Shown: piece after piece, positions 8,251-17,317 of the stretch
Layout of the letters: each line of letters opens with the position of its first letter
Numbering within the stretch: position 1 is the first letter of the stretch
Assembly (NCBI GenBank): GCA_963675055.2
Contig: CAXXJE010000002.1
Coordinates: 2,356,001-2,420,000, forward strand
DNA length: 64,000 bases
Source of the DNA: PGYT01 sp963675055
Lineage (GTDB): Bacteria; Bacteroidota; Ignavibacteria; Ignavibacteriales; Melioribacteraceae
Reading direction: 5' to 3'
Notes under the pieces: model-generated
Databases searched by the model: none
Seen by the model: the letters and a program-made list of their open reading frames with translations, nothing else
Told to the model about the DNA's origin: nothing
Made by a program: the position numbers and the translations under genes

Positions 8251-10512
8251 ATGAGTGTGAGTAAAGAGGAATCATTAAGTTATCATAGTGAGGGAAGGAA
8301 AGGAAAAATTGAAGTAATTCCTACCAAACCATGCTTCACTTCCAGAGACTTATCCCTGGCGTACACACCGGGAGTTGCAGAACCATGCCGCGAAATTCAT
8401 AATAATGAAGATGAAGTTTATAACTACACTGCAAAGGGTAATCTCGTTGCGGTTGTATCTAACGGAACTGCCGTGTTAGGACTGGGTGATATAGGTCCGG
8501 CAGCGGGCAAACCCGTTATGGAAGGTAAAGGAGTGTTATTTAAAAGATTTGCAGATATCGATGTATTTGACATTGAAGTTGATACTCATGATCCTAAAAA
8601 AGTTATCGAACTTGTTCAACTGCTTGAACCGACATTCGGCGGAATTAACCTCGAGGATATAAAAGCGCCGGAGTGTTTCGAGATTGAAGAGGAACTAAAA
8701 AAGACTACTAACATTCCTATCTTTCATGATGATCAGCATGGAACGGCAATTATTTCATGCGCTGCTTTGTTGAATGCAGTTGAAATAGCCGGTAAAAAAC
8801 TGGATGAGATCAGATTGGTGGTTTCAGGTGCCGGTGCTTCGGCGGTTGCATGCTGCAATCTCTATATCCGTGCCGGTGTAAAAAGAGAAAATATTGCTAT
8901 GTTCGATTCCAAGGGCCATATTCATAATGGCAGAACTAATCTAAACAAATTCAAACAGGCTTTTGCCCAGGATGTTCAGTATGATTCGCTTGATCATGCG
9001 ATGGATGGCGCTGATGTTTTTGTCGGACTTTCCAAAGCTGATGTTGTCAGTCAGGATATGGTAAAAGTAATGGCTGATAATCCCGTTATCTTCGCGATGG
9101 CTAATCCGGATCCTGAAATTAAATATGAAGATGCTGTTGCAGTACGAGACGATCTCATAATGGCTACAGGCAGAAGCGATTATCCAAACCAGGTTAATAA
9201 TGTTTTGGGATTCCCCTTTATTTTCAGAGGTGCGCTCGATGTTCGCGCCAAAGCGATTAATGAGGAAATGAAGATGGCTGCCGTTAAAGCTCTTGCCGAT
9301 CTTGCGAGAGAACAAGTGCCGGATCTCGTGTTAAAAGCCTACGGCGGTAAGGAGTTTAGTTTCGGCAGAGAATATATTATTCCCAAACCTTTCGATCCGC
9401 GCGTTCTGTGGAAAGTGGCGCCGGCTGTTGCTAAAGCCGCAATTGAAACAGGCGTAGCCCGTAAACCGATTGATGACTGGCAGGCTTATGAAGAGGAACT
9501 TCAGGAGCGTCTTGGATTCTCTCAGGAAATTATGAGAATCATGATTCACAAGGCCCAGGAAATTCCAAAACGCGTTGTTTATCCCGAAGGTGAAGAAGAA
9601 AAGATTATACGCGCGGCTGATGCAGTTTACAATGACAGTATCGGCAAACCGATTTTACTCGGCAATAAAGATAAAATTGTAGCCAAAATTCTGGATCTCG
9701 GATTTGACGAAAACAATTTTGAAATTCATGATCCCAAGACCTCAGACCGTATTGAAGAATACTCTACATTGTTTTACAGGAAGCGTCACCGCAAAGGTGT
9801 AACCCAGAGGGCTGCTCTTAAGGCTATGCAGAATCCGAATTACTTCGGCTCTATGATGGTTGAACTGGGCGAAGCCGAAGCTCTGATCAGCGGGCTTACA
9901 AGTCACTATCCCGAAACAATAAAACCCGCATTACAGTGCATTGGGGTTAAAGAGGATGTCGGACTTGTTTCCGGCATGTACATAGTAATAATTAAAAGAA
10001 AAGTATTTTTCTTCGCGGATACTACCGTTAATATTGATCCTACTGCTGAAGAACTGGCGCAAATAGCCATCAGTGCTGCCGACACCGTTAAGGAATTTAA
10101 TATCGAGCCTAAAGTCGCTATGCTTAGTTTCAGTAATTTCGGAAGCTCTGTTCATGAGGAGTCTTACAAGGTGCAGGATGCCGTTGAGTTCGTAAAGGAA
10201 CTCAGACCTGATATTATCTGCGATGGTGAAATGCAGGCTGACACGGCAGTGGTTTCGGAAATCCTCGAAAAGGAATTCCCGTTTTCAAAAGTGCAGGGCG
10301 GTGCAAATGTGCTGATATTCCCGAATCTCAGCGCCGGCAATATCGCCTATAAACTTTTCGAGAGACTTACCAGTGCAACGGTTATTGGCCCTGTTTTAAT
10401 GGGAATGAAAAAACCTATACATGTGCTTCAGCGAGGCGCCTCAGTCGATGATATAATAAATATGACTGCAATTGGCGTAGTAGAAGCTATAAATCGTGAT
10501 AAAAACCAATAA
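8251..10512 (+). CDS. maeB: NADP-type malic enzyme with C-terminal phosphotransacetylase domain
   Basis: A 753-residue MaeB-type fusion. Residues 1 to about 420 are the malic enzyme: LAYTPGVAEPCREI near 37, GLGDIGPAAGKPVMEGKG near 78, FHDDQHGTAIIS near 158 and the Rossmann glycine motif VVSGAGASAVACC near 190. Residues from about 430 to the end match phosphate acetyltransferase (RVVYPEGEEEKIIRAAD near 442, GPVLMGMKKPIHVLQRG near 714), which in known MaeB proteins is regulatory rather than active. It decarboxylates malate to pyruvate and supplies NADPH. It is monocistronic between the promoter at 8156 and the hairpin at 10519. Confidence 0.95.
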   Translation: MSVSKEESLSYHSEGRKGKIEVIPTKPCFTSRDLSLAYTPGVAEPCREIHNNEDEVYNYTAKGNLVAVVSNGTAVLGLGDIGPAAGKPVMEGKGVLFKRFADIDVFDIEVDTHDPKKVIELVQLLEPTFGGINLEDIKAPECFEIEEELKKTTNIPIFHDDQHGTAIISCAALLNAVEIAGKKLDEIRLVVSGAGASAVACCNLYIRAGVKRENIAMFDSKGHIHNGRTNLNKFKQAFAQDVQYDSLDHAMDGADVFVGLSKADVVSQDMVKVMADNPVIFAMANPDPEIKYEDAVAVRDDLIMATGRSDYPNQVNNVLGFPFIFRGALDVRAKAINEEMKMAAVKALADLAREQVPDLVLKAYGGKEFSFGREYIIPKPFDPRVLWKVAPAVAKAAIETGVARKPIDDWQAYEEELQERLGFSQEIMRIMIHKAQEIPKRVVYPEGEEEKIIRAADAVYNDSIGKPILLGNKDKIVAKILDLGFDENNFEIHDPKTSDRIEEYSTLFYRKRHRKGVTQRAALKAMQNPNYFGSMMVELGEAEALISGLTSHYPETIKPALQCIGVKEDVGLVSGMYIVIIKRKVFFFADTTVNIDPTAEELAQIAISAADTVKEFNIEPKVAMLSFSNFGSSVHEESYKVQDAVEFVKELRPDIICDGEMQADTAVVSEILEKEFPFSKVQGGANVLIFPNLSAGNIAYKLFERLTSATVIGPVLMGMKKPIHVLQRGASVDDIINMTAIGVVEAINRDKNQ

Positions 10513-10518
10513 ATTATT

Positions 10519-10544
10519 GAGGGGTACTTAAATTAGTGCCCCTC
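10519..10544 (+). terminator. Hairpin after maeB
   Basis: GAGGGGTACT (10519-10528) pairs with AGTGCCCCTC (10535-10544), ten pairs with one G-T, around a 6-nt loop. There is no clear T tract after it, so it may act as a weak terminator or a 3' end stabiliser. Confidence 0.5.
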
Positions 10545-10574
10545 TCTTCCAATTTGTATTTGCATAGTTTAATA

Positions 10575-10605
10575 TTTCTATCCAAACTCCTGTTTTATAT
10601 ATTTG
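10575..10605 (+). promoter_or_regulatory. Candidate promoter of the YkuD-like gene
   Basis: TATATTTG (10598-10605) is an exact TAnnTTTG match. The -35 region at 17 bp is poor (TTTCTA, 10575-10580). The start would be near 10612, 34 nt before the GTG at 10646. Confidence 0.35.
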
Positions 10606-10645
10606 AACTGTCCAATTAGGGAAATAATAATTTCTGTGAAGGGAA

Positions 10646-11269
10646 GTGCTTAAAAACATTTTTTATTTCGGGGGTAGTGTAATTATTTTTTTCGCCGGTA
10701 TGGTGATTTACGGTATTATTTTAAATACCAGAGAAGTCACTTTGAAAGAGGCTTTGATTGAAAAAAATCTTACTGAAATAAATAACGCTGTACTAATAGT
10801 TGAAAAACATAATCACAAGTTATATCTCTACGACGACACAATGTTTGTAAAAACTTACAAGGTTGTACTTGGCAGGAGCAGTTCGGATAAGAGATTATCG
10901 CTTAAAAATAACAATACGCCGACCGGTCAATATAAAGTTTGCGACATTGACACTACTCACAAGTATCATAAGTTTTTCAGAATAAATCATCCGAACGTGA
11001 ATGATGTAGTGGAAGCATTGAGGGAGGGAATCATTACTACCGAGGAATACAACGCAATTTTACAATCGGAATCAGGAAGTGATTGTCCTGAAACTTTAGA
11101 TATTTTTACTCCGGTTATTGGCATACACGGTATAGGCGAGTACGATTTTATTTTTAAGAATCTGCCTTTTATTTTCGACTGGACAAACGGTTCTATTGCA
11201 ATGAGTAATGATAGTATAGATGAACTGGCATCAATAATTTCAATCGGCACCAAGATTATTATAAGATAA
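10646..11269 (+). CDS. YkuD-fold (L,D-transpeptidase-like) protein with Ser in place of catalytic Cys
   Basis: A 207-residue protein with one N-terminal membrane segment (about residues 5-26) and a YkuD-type domain outside. The domain shows IVEKHNHKLYLYDDTM near 50, KTYKVVLGRSS near 68, NNNTPTGQYKVCDID near 90, and the active-site block with His161 (IGIHGIGEYDF) followed by DWTNGSIAMSN. In active relatives the last motif reads (T/S)xGC(I/V), and the Cys forms the acyl-enzyme with peptidoglycan. Here the codon at 11192-11194 is TCT (Ser183). The His is kept. The start is GTG with AAGGGA just upstream. Either it is an inactive binding homologue or it uses Ser. Confidence 0.75.
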   Translation: MLKNIFYFGGSVIIFFAGMVIYGIILNTREVTLKEALIEKNLTEINNAVLIVEKHNHKLYLYDDTMFVKTYKVVLGRSSSDKRLSLKNNNTPTGQYKVCDIDTTHKYHKFFRINHPNVNDVVEALREGIITTEEYNAILQSESGSDCPETLDIFTPVIGIHGIGEYDFIFKNLPFIFDWTNGSIAMSNDSIDELASIISIGTKIIIR

Positions 11270-11286
11270 AATTAATCCGGCAAACT

Positions 11287-13398
11287 TTGACTCATAATCT
11301 TAAATACAGTTCAGTTATAACATCCTTCCTGATATTATTCAGCCGGTTACTTTTTGCACAGACAACCAATCTGGAACTGACCGAAATTAATTTCATCGGT
11401 AACGAGAATATCTCGTCAACTAAACTTGAGAGTGTAATTTCATCGAAAGAATCTCCCGGCTGGTTTTCTCAGTTCCTTAATGATTTTACCGGATTCGGAA
11501 GTGAAGCGGTCTATTTCGATTCTTCAAATACGGTATTCGACATCGGTGGTATGAGAGATTTCTACAAGGATAACGGGTATTTCGAAGTTAATATTGATTA
11601 CGATTATTTAGTTGATACTGCTGACAAGGAAGTCACCCTTAATTATTACATAAAAGAAGGGGAGCCGGTATACTTCCACTCATTCACGGTTACCGGAATT
11701 GATTATATTCACAAAGAATTTCAGGAATCGATTAAGGAAATTGCTGCGATTGATACTTCCGATATTTTCGAAAAAGTAATAGTTGAGGAAAAAAGAATTG
11801 AGATACTTACTTATTTAAGAAACAAGGGACTCATGCTTGCTGCAAGCGATCTGCCAAGGGTAATGATCGATACGATGATACAAAAAGCTGATGTCTCGTT
11901 ATTCATTGACCCGGGTAAGCGCTATAAGCTGAGTGAAATCCGTGTATCTAAATCCGGCCCCGGGATGGACCTTGTTACCGATAAACTGATTTCCGATATC
12001 GTTGATATGAAGGAAGGGGAATACTACAATTTCGGTAAAATTCAATTAGCTCAGACAAGACTTTACAGAACAAATCTTTTTAATACTGCGCTTATCTCCG
12101 GAATTACTGTTGATACCTCCGGTAATCTGGTGCCGCTGCAAGTTAGTACCGATGTAGGACTTTTATACGAGTTTTCACCTGAACTTATAGTGAACAGCAG
12201 TGGACTTACGGGTGAAGCTTTTAACCTTGGTTTGAGTTTCGGATTTACGCGAAAGAATTTCCTTGGAGCCGCGAGAAAACTTTCAATTACTGCTTCATCT
12301 GCTTCTCCCGATATTTTGAGATTCCTGGGTCATACGAGTATTTCCAACACATCTATTGATGGTTACGCGGATTTTCGTTTACTGATAGACCAGCCTTTTC
12401 TTTTCGGTAAACCTATTTATACTAAATTCGAAGAATATCTTACACTTCAAAAAAGGAAATCGGAATATAACGCTACTATCATTGGTTCTAAATTAAGTCT
12501 TGATTTCGAGCTTCCCCGGAAGGTGTACCTTACTTCGTTAAGCACTTATTTTAATTTTGAAAATACCAAGTTCCGATACGACGAAAGTTATATTAACGAT
12601 GTATTGGCGGAATATCCGGAATACAATTATTTTGGCACCGATTCAATTCAGGTGGGGAATGTACGATCCAATAATTCCGTTATCGGCGTTCAGCTTCAGT
12701 CAATTAACACTGATGATATAATTTATCCCGCAGATGGTTATTCGTTAAGGCTTACACTGGAAAATGCAAACTTATTTCCGTATCTGTATAGTAAGCTATC
12801 AGATTCCAAACTGGAAGAACCTCAATATTATAAGGCGCGATTTACGGGAACCGGATTTATTCCTTTATCACCATTAAAAACATCAACACTTGGTTTTAAG
12901 TTTTCAATAGGGCAGATATTTACTTATTCCGGCGATAAATTCTCAATCCCGTTTAACCAGCGATTTTCGTCTGGCGGAAGCAACTCTGTTAGAGGCTGGG
13001 GTGCGCGGGAACTTGTAACCGGTAAAGCGGATATAAATTTTGATAAACTCACGCCTGAAGTACTTGAAGCGATTTTTAAACGAGGGGCAACGCTCGGCGG
13101 ATATTTTATCGTTGAAAGTTCTGCTGAGTACAGACAAAAATTCCTGGAGAATTTCGGCGTGGCATTCTTTGCCGATGCAGGTAATACTTTGTTCGGGGCT
13201 GAGGATTTCAAGTTCGGGAAAATGGCTGTAGCGTTGGGATTCGGTCTTCGTTATTATTCCCAGATTGTGCCTGTCCGTCTCGATTTTGGCTTTAAGTACT
13301 TCGATCCCAATGATAAAAGAAGTATTGTAACAAGACTCAGAGAATTGCCTTTTTTTGATGTAATGCAATTCCACATCGGTATCGGAGAAGCCTTCTAA
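11287..13398 (+). CDS. Omp85-family outer membrane protein (BamA/TamA-like)
   Basis: A 703-residue protein with a signal peptide ending in LLFAQ near residue 25. Residues from about 30 to 280 contain POTRA-type repeats: LTEINFIGNENIS near 31, DFYKDNGYFEVNIDYDYL near 90, and GKIQLAQTRLYRTNLFN near 250. The C-terminal 400 residues form a predicted 16-strand barrel with the hallmark loop motif NSVRGWGAREL (near 568) and a terminal Phe (HIGIGEAF). Such proteins fold or translocate outer membrane proteins. At this length it is closer to TamA-type or short Omp85 proteins than to full BamA with five POTRAs. It starts at TTG 17 nt after the YkuD-like gene. Confidence 0.85.
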   Translation: MTHNLKYSSVITSFLILFSRLLFAQTTNLELTEINFIGNENISSTKLESVISSKESPGWFSQFLNDFTGFGSEAVYFDSSNTVFDIGGMRDFYKDNGYFEVNIDYDYLVDTADKEVTLNYYIKEGEPVYFHSFTVTGIDYIHKEFQESIKEIAAIDTSDIFEKVIVEEKRIEILTYLRNKGLMLAASDLPRVMIDTMIQKADVSLFIDPGKRYKLSEIRVSKSGPGMDLVTDKLISDIVDMKEGEYYNFGKIQLAQTRLYRTNLFNTALISGITVDTSGNLVPLQVSTDVGLLYEFSPELIVNSSGLTGEAFNLGLSFGFTRKNFLGAARKLSITASSASPDILRFLGHTSISNTSIDGYADFRLLIDQPFLFGKPIYTKFEEYLTLQKRKSEYNATIIGSKLSLDFELPRKVYLTSLSTYFNFENTKFRYDESYINDVLAEYPEYNYFGTDSIQVGNVRSNNSVIGVQLQSINTDDIIYPADGYSLRLTLENANLFPYLYSKLSDSKLEEPQYYKARFTGTGFIPLSPLKTSTLGFKFSIGQIFTYSGDKFSIPFNQRFSSGGSNSVRGWGARELVTGKADINFDKLTPEVLEAIFKRGATLGGYFIVESSAEYRQKFLENFGVAFFADAGNTLFGAEDFKFGKMAVALGFGLRYYSQIVPVRLDFGFKYFDPNDKRSIVTRLRELPFFDVMQFHIGIGEAF

Positions 13399-13423
13399 AG
13401 GTCTCCTTTCCTTTGTCTCCCAC

Positions 13424-13445
13424 CATAAATTTGCGTAAATTTATG
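13424..13445 (+). terminator. Perfect 9-bp hairpin between the Omp85 gene and yicC
   Basis: CATAAATTT (13424-13432), loop GCGT, AAATTTATG (13437-13445), then ATCAC and seven T residues (13451-13457). It may end the Omp85 transcript. It also contains TAAATTTG (13426-13433), a -7 match, but without a -35 at proper distance. Confidence 0.45.
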
Positions 13446-13465
13446 ATCACTTTTTTTGGGATGCT

Positions 13466-14341
13466 ATGATAAGCAGTATGACCGGATACGGAAAAGCGGC
13501 AATTCAAAAAGGCAGTTTATCTGTTTCAGTTGAAATTAAAAGTCTAAATTCCAGGTTCCTGGATCTTTCTTTAAGAACTCCGAAAATTTTAGCGGATAAA
13601 GAACTTGAATTCCGTAATTTAATTAAAGAGCGTATTAAGAGGGGCAAAGTATTAGTTAATATATATACCGAAAAGGTTGGCGCTGATACGAAGGTTGCGG
13701 AAATTGATGAAAACAATCTTAACTCGCTTTTAGTAGTTCTTAATGATTTGCGAAAGAAAGCTGATATTGAAGCCGGGATTTCGCTTGATAATCTACTGTT
13801 GTTTCAAAACCTGATATTTTCCGATCAGATTGAGGATAATACTGAAGAGTTTAGCCTGTCTGCGCAGGTTCTTGGAGATGCCATAGATAATCTTGTTGAA
13901 ATGCGGAAGCAGGAAGGCGAGGCGCTCATAAAGGATCTTAGAGAACGAGTTGATGTTATAAGTAACTGCGTTGAGAAAATTGAGAAAATTCACAGATCTG
14001 AAATTGAAGGCTACTTCGATAAACTAAAAACGCGTGCAAAAGATCTTATTAAAGATCTTGATCAGTACGATGACAGACTGAAAATGGAACTTGCGCTCCT
14101 CGCGGAGAAGAATGATGTGACTGAAGAATGTATCAGACTTAAGAGCCATATTGAACAATTTAAGAATACACTGAGTGACGGAGCTGAAGTGGGGAGAAGA
14201 ATGAATTTTATTATTCAGGAAATGAACCGCGAGGCTAATACAATTAATAGTAAATCGATTTCCTCAAATGTTACGAATATCGGTATTACGATAAAAGAAG
14301 AACTGGAGAAAATCAGAGAACAAATCCAAAATATTGAGTAA
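13466..14341 (+). CDS. YicC-family endoribonuclease
   Basis: A 291-residue YicC protein. The N-terminus MISSMTGYGKA and SVEIKSLNSRFLDLSLRTP (near 24) are family signatures, and the C-terminal DUF1732 part carries GRRMNFIIQEMNREANTI and ends in KEELEKIREQIQNIE. YicC proteins are endoribonucleases acting on structured RNAs; the physiological target here is unknown. The position directly upstream of gmk and rpoZ is conserved in many genomes and supports the assignment. The gap to gmk is 3 nt, so they form one operon. Confidence 0.92.
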   Translation: MISSMTGYGKAAIQKGSLSVSVEIKSLNSRFLDLSLRTPKILADKELEFRNLIKERIKRGKVLVNIYTEKVGADTKVAEIDENNLNSLLVVLNDLRKKADIEAGISLDNLLLFQNLIFSDQIEDNTEEFSLSAQVLGDAIDNLVEMRKQEGEALIKDLRERVDVISNCVEKIEKIHRSEIEGYFDKLKTRAKDLIKDLDQYDDRLKMELALLAEKNDVTEECIRLKSHIEQFKNTLSDGAEVGRRMNFIIQEMNREANTINSKSISSNVTNIGITIKEELEKIREQIQNIE

Positions 14342-14344
14342 AGT

Positions 14345-14920
14345 TTGAATCAAAAGGGAAAAATTTTCGTTGTTTCAGCTCCAAGCGGTTCCGGAAAGAC
14401 AACAATAGTAAGAAACACACTTAAAGAAATTCCCGAACTTGAGTTTTCTGTTTCCGCTACGACGCGTAATAGACGGGAGGCTGAAGTTGATGGGAAAGAT
14501 TATTTCTTTATTTCGGAAGCAGAGTTCGAAGAAAAAATACGTAAAGACGAGTTCATTGAATGGGAGCAGTTTTATGACTATTATTACGGGACTCTCAAGT
14601 CGTACGTTGATCATAAAATAAATAGCGGAAAGTCGATAGTTCTTGAACTTGATGTAAAAGGCGCGGTAAATATGAAAAAATCATATCCGGATTCGGTTTT
14701 GATTTTTATTATGCCGCCCAGCCTGGAAGTGCTTAAGAACAGATTGATAAACAGGAAAACAGAATCGGAAAGAGATTTGCAGAAAAGATTTGAAAGAGCG
14801 GAAATGGAGCTTGGCTATAAAGATAATTTTGACTATGTAGTTGTTAATGAAAAGCTTAATTTTGCGAAAAACCAGGTTTTGGAAATTGTAAAAAACGAAA
14901 TAAGTGAGGATAAATTATGA
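14345..14920 (+). CDS. gmk: Guanylate kinase
   Basis: A 191-residue guanylate kinase that makes GDP from GMP and ATP. The P-loop APSGSGKTT is at residues 13-21. The GMP-binding part has SVSATTRNRREAEVDGKDYF, and the lid shows RKTESERDLQKRFERAEMEL near residue 136. The start is TTG 3 nt after the yicC stop. It overlaps rpoZ by 4 nt (ATGA). Confidence 0.97.
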   Translation: MNQKGKIFVVSAPSGSGKTTIVRNTLKEIPELEFSVSATTRNRREAEVDGKDYFFISEAEFEEKIRKDEFIEWEQFYDYYYGTLKSYVDHKINSGKSIVLELDVKGAVNMKKSYPDSVLIFIMPPSLEVLKNRLINRKTESERDLQKRFERAEMELGYKDNFDYVVVNEKLNFAKNQVLEIVKNEISEDKL

Positions 14921-15213
14921 GAATCCAACCAATCGATTTAACAAAGATCGAGAAGAAAACTAATAATATCTACGAGGCTGTTATTGTTGCGTCGCGTAAA
15001 GCAAGGCAAATTAATGACGAATACAGGCTTGAATATAATACTCTCGTTAATAATCTTGTTACCGGTCCGGAAGATGAATTTGATGACAGAGTTAATCCTG
15101 ATTTGATTAAAATTTCACAGGAAATTGAAAGTCGGCTTAAACCTCATCAGAAAGCATTGAATCAGCTTGTTGATGAAGGCATGGAATACAGATATAAAGA
15201 TACTTCCGAATAA
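14917..15213 (+). CDS. rpoZ: RNA polymerase omega subunit
   Basis: A 98-residue RpoZ of the Bacteroidetes type. The omega signature is NIYEAVIVASRKARQIN (residues 17-33), with a downstream helical part (PDLIKISQEIESRL). It overlaps the end of gmk by 4 nt, the same linkage as in many bacteria. Omega supports folding of the beta-prime subunit. The operon ends at the terminator 15236-15262. Confidence 0.9.
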   Translation: MRIQPIDLTKIEKKTNNIYEAVIVASRKARQINDEYRLEYNTLVNNLVTGPEDEFDDRVNPDLIKISQEIESRLKPHQKALNQLVDEGMEYRYKDTSE

Positions 15214-15235
15214 TAGTTTTCTTGATTGCGAGTTA

Positions 15236-15262
15236 AGCGGGCTTTAATTGCCCGCTTTTTTT
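15236..15262 (+). terminator. Intrinsic terminator after rpoZ, shared with the convergent kinase gene
   Basis: AGCGGGC (15236-15242), loop TTTAATT, GCCCGCT (15250-15256), then a T run to 15262. On the other strand the same stem sits at the end of the PAS kinase gene, so it probably serves both directions. Confidence 0.85.
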
Positions 15263-16376
15263 ATTTCGGGACTTTCTTTAATGTGAATAAAAACCTTGTG
15301 CCTTTGTTCTCTTTACTTTCAACCTGCAGTTTCCCGTCAAGTTTTTTAAGTATCTTCATAACTATCGATAAACCATAGCCATGCCCCTGGATGGTCGGAT
15401 GTTTTACTTTTTCAGGGCTGAGAAGAATTAGCTCCTTCTGATGTTCATTCAGCCCCTGTCCGTTGTCCTCAATCCAGAATTGAATCTTGTTTTTAACTCT
15501 TTTACCGCCGATTTTTATAACCGGTGGATCACCACCGTATTTTAAGGCATTTAAAATTAAATTATACCATACTTCTTCAATCCAGGAGTCATGTCCCAAG
15601 GCTTTCGGGAAATATTTGGCGATTTTTATTTCTGCGCGCCTTTCTTTTATTTGAGGCTGCAGTCTGTCAATAACATTTTCAATTAGTTCTCCCATTTCCA
15701 GGGGATCAAATTTAACTTCGTCTTTTTTCAGGTTAGCGAATAACAGCAGTTCGCTGATAATTGAACTCATTTTCATACTGCTGGTGATAATTCTGTTCAG
15801 CATTGCTTCTTTTTCATTTTCATCCAGTTCGATGTCATTCAACAGCAGGTGACTAAACCCGGTAATATTATTTATAGTTGAATTGAGATCGTGAGCTACC
15901 ATGTGCGCGAATGAATCGAGCTCTTCATTTCTTTCTCTTAATTCGTCTTCGGCTTTTTTCCTCGTAGTAATATCAGTCACGAATGCCATGCCGAAATTGC
16001 CTTCCTTGAACTTTAGAAAACTGAGGCTGACTTCGAGCGGAATTTTCCGACCGTTTTTATGTTTTCCCCTAAGTTCCAGACCTGTACCCATTGGACGAAT
16101 AACCGGTCGTTCAAAATAGCTTTCGATATGGCTTGCGTGTCTCTCTTTTTCACTTCTTGGAATCAGCAGGTCCAGGTTTTTCCTTATTATTTCACTCTTT
16201 CGATATCCGAAAATCTCCGTAAATCTTTGATTTACAAAAACTATTTTACCTTTTTGATCTATAATTATTACACCTTCGGAAATGGATTCGAGGAGTGTAC
16301 GTACGACGTCGTCCTGGTTCAATGACTTTACCGATTTGCCCTTTATAACCTTCAATTTGAGGTTCTTTGCCGGCAT
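15261..16376 (-). CDS. PAS-domain sensor histidine kinase
   Basis: A 371-residue soluble kinase. A PAS domain spans about residues 25-145 (GVIIIDQKGKIVFVNQRFTE, EIFGYRKSEI, then a PAC part). The dimerisation and phosphoacceptor helix has HMVAHDLNSTINNITGFSHL near 160, with the His before DL. The ATPase domain follows: WYNLILNALKYGG (N box), DNGQGLNEHQ (G1) and GHGYGLSIVMKILKKLDG (G2). No membrane segment is visible, so it should sense a cytoplasmic or diffusible signal. No response regulator is adjacent. It is divergent from the UDG gene. Confidence 0.9.
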   Translation of the reverse strand: MPAKNLKLKVIKGKSVKSLNQDDVVRTLLESISEGVIIIDQKGKIVFVNQRFTEIFGYRKSEIIRKNLDLLIPRSEKERHASHIESYFERPVIRPMGTGLELRGKHKNGRKIPLEVSLSFLKFKEGNFGMAFVTDITTRKKAEDELRERNEELDSFAHMVAHDLNSTINNITGFSHLLLNDIELDENEKEAMLNRIITSSMKMSSIISELLLFANLKKDEVKFDPLEMGELIENVIDRLQPQIKERRAEIKIAKYFPKALGHDSWIEEVWYNLILNALKYGGDPPVIKIGGKRVKNKIQFWIEDNGQGLNEHQKELILLSPEKVKHPTIQGHGYGLSIVMKILKKLDGKLQVESKENKGTRFLFTLKKVPK

Positions 16377-16559
16377 ACTTTTCTCACTTTCGATGTGGGG
16401 TTCTTTACCAATAGCCTCATAATAAATGTAAATAATATCAGTTTAATTAGAAAGGAGGAATTTGTTATTTCCAGTCTGGTAAATTGAGTTGCAATATGGT
16501 TTACGAGTAAAAAAATCTTTAACTTGCTTACCCTTTATTGTAACTTCTGAGACCCGGGT

Positions 16560-17315
16560 ATGATCAAATCCGAAATAAAAAATATACTTGAAGTACAACG
16601 GGAAATATTCGGCGACGAACTATTTGATACCGTAAACTTACGGGTGAGTGCTCCGGCTGATACTAATTTATTAAGTATCGAAAAACCAGTAAGTACTAAT
16701 CTAAAACTTGAAACACCTAAAGAGAATTCTATGGCAAAAGAAGCATTCCAGAAATCCGTTACGCTCGATGAATTGAATAGCAGGATAAATACTTGTCAGA
16801 AGTGTAGTTTAGGTTCTACCCGAAATAGTTTTGTCTTCGGAGTTGGCAATCCCAATGCAGATCTAATGCTTATCGGCGAAGCTCCCGGAGCTGAAGAGGA
16901 TAAGCAGGGTATTCCATTTGTCGGCAGAGCAGGGAAATTGCTGACTGATATATTGAAAGCAATAAATTTCGAGCGCGATGATGTTTACATCGCGAATATC
17001 CTGAAATGCCGTCCGCCGAATAATCGTGATCCTCAGCCAGCGGAAAGGGAAACATGCTTTCCTTATCTGATGAAGCAGGTTGAATTGATAAAACCCAAGA
17101 TCATTTTGTGTCTGGGCAGAATTTCGGCTAATACTTTACTTGATAAAAAGGAGTCTCTAACAAGACTTCGCGAGAATGTTTATGATTGGAATGGTGTCAA
17201 ACTAATGGCCACTTATCATCCGGCAGCGCTTTTAAGGAATCCTCACTGGAAAAAAGGATGCTGGGAGGATGTGCAAAAAGTTAGAAAATTATACGATGAA
17301 TTAGGCGGTAAATAG
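16560..17315 (+). CDS. Family 4 uracil-DNA glycosylase (4Fe-4S)
   Basis: A 251-residue UDGa-type enzyme that removes uracil from DNA. The catalytic domain starts near residue 75. The cluster cysteines are visible: CQKC near 80, then KCRPPNN and the Cys of AERETCF. Motif A is GEAPGAEEDKQGIPFVGRAG near 104, and motif B is YHPAALLRNPHWKK near 221. The first 75 residues are a variable linker-like extension. It lies 2 nt before dnaB, so repair and replication genes share a transcript. In 16377-16559 upstream there is a strong ribosome site (16451-16459) followed by a six-codon frame but no clear promoter. Confidence 0.93.
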   Translation: MIKSEIKNILEVQREIFGDELFDTVNLRVSAPADTNLLSIEKPVSTNLKLETPKENSMAKEAFQKSVTLDELNSRINTCQKCSLGSTRNSFVFGVGNPNADLMLIGEAPGAEEDKQGIPFVGRAGKLLTDILKAINFERDDVYIANILKCRPPNNRDPQPAERETCFPYLMKQVELIKPKIILCLGRISANTLLDKKESLTRLRENVYDWNGVKLMATYHPAALLRNPHWKKGCWEDVQKVRKLYDELGGK

Positions 17316-17317
17316 TA

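Noticed and set aside
12943..13374. Minus-strand frame of 143 residues inside the Omp85 gene
   Set aside because: It lies wholly inside a well-supported gene and has no family features or ribosome site.
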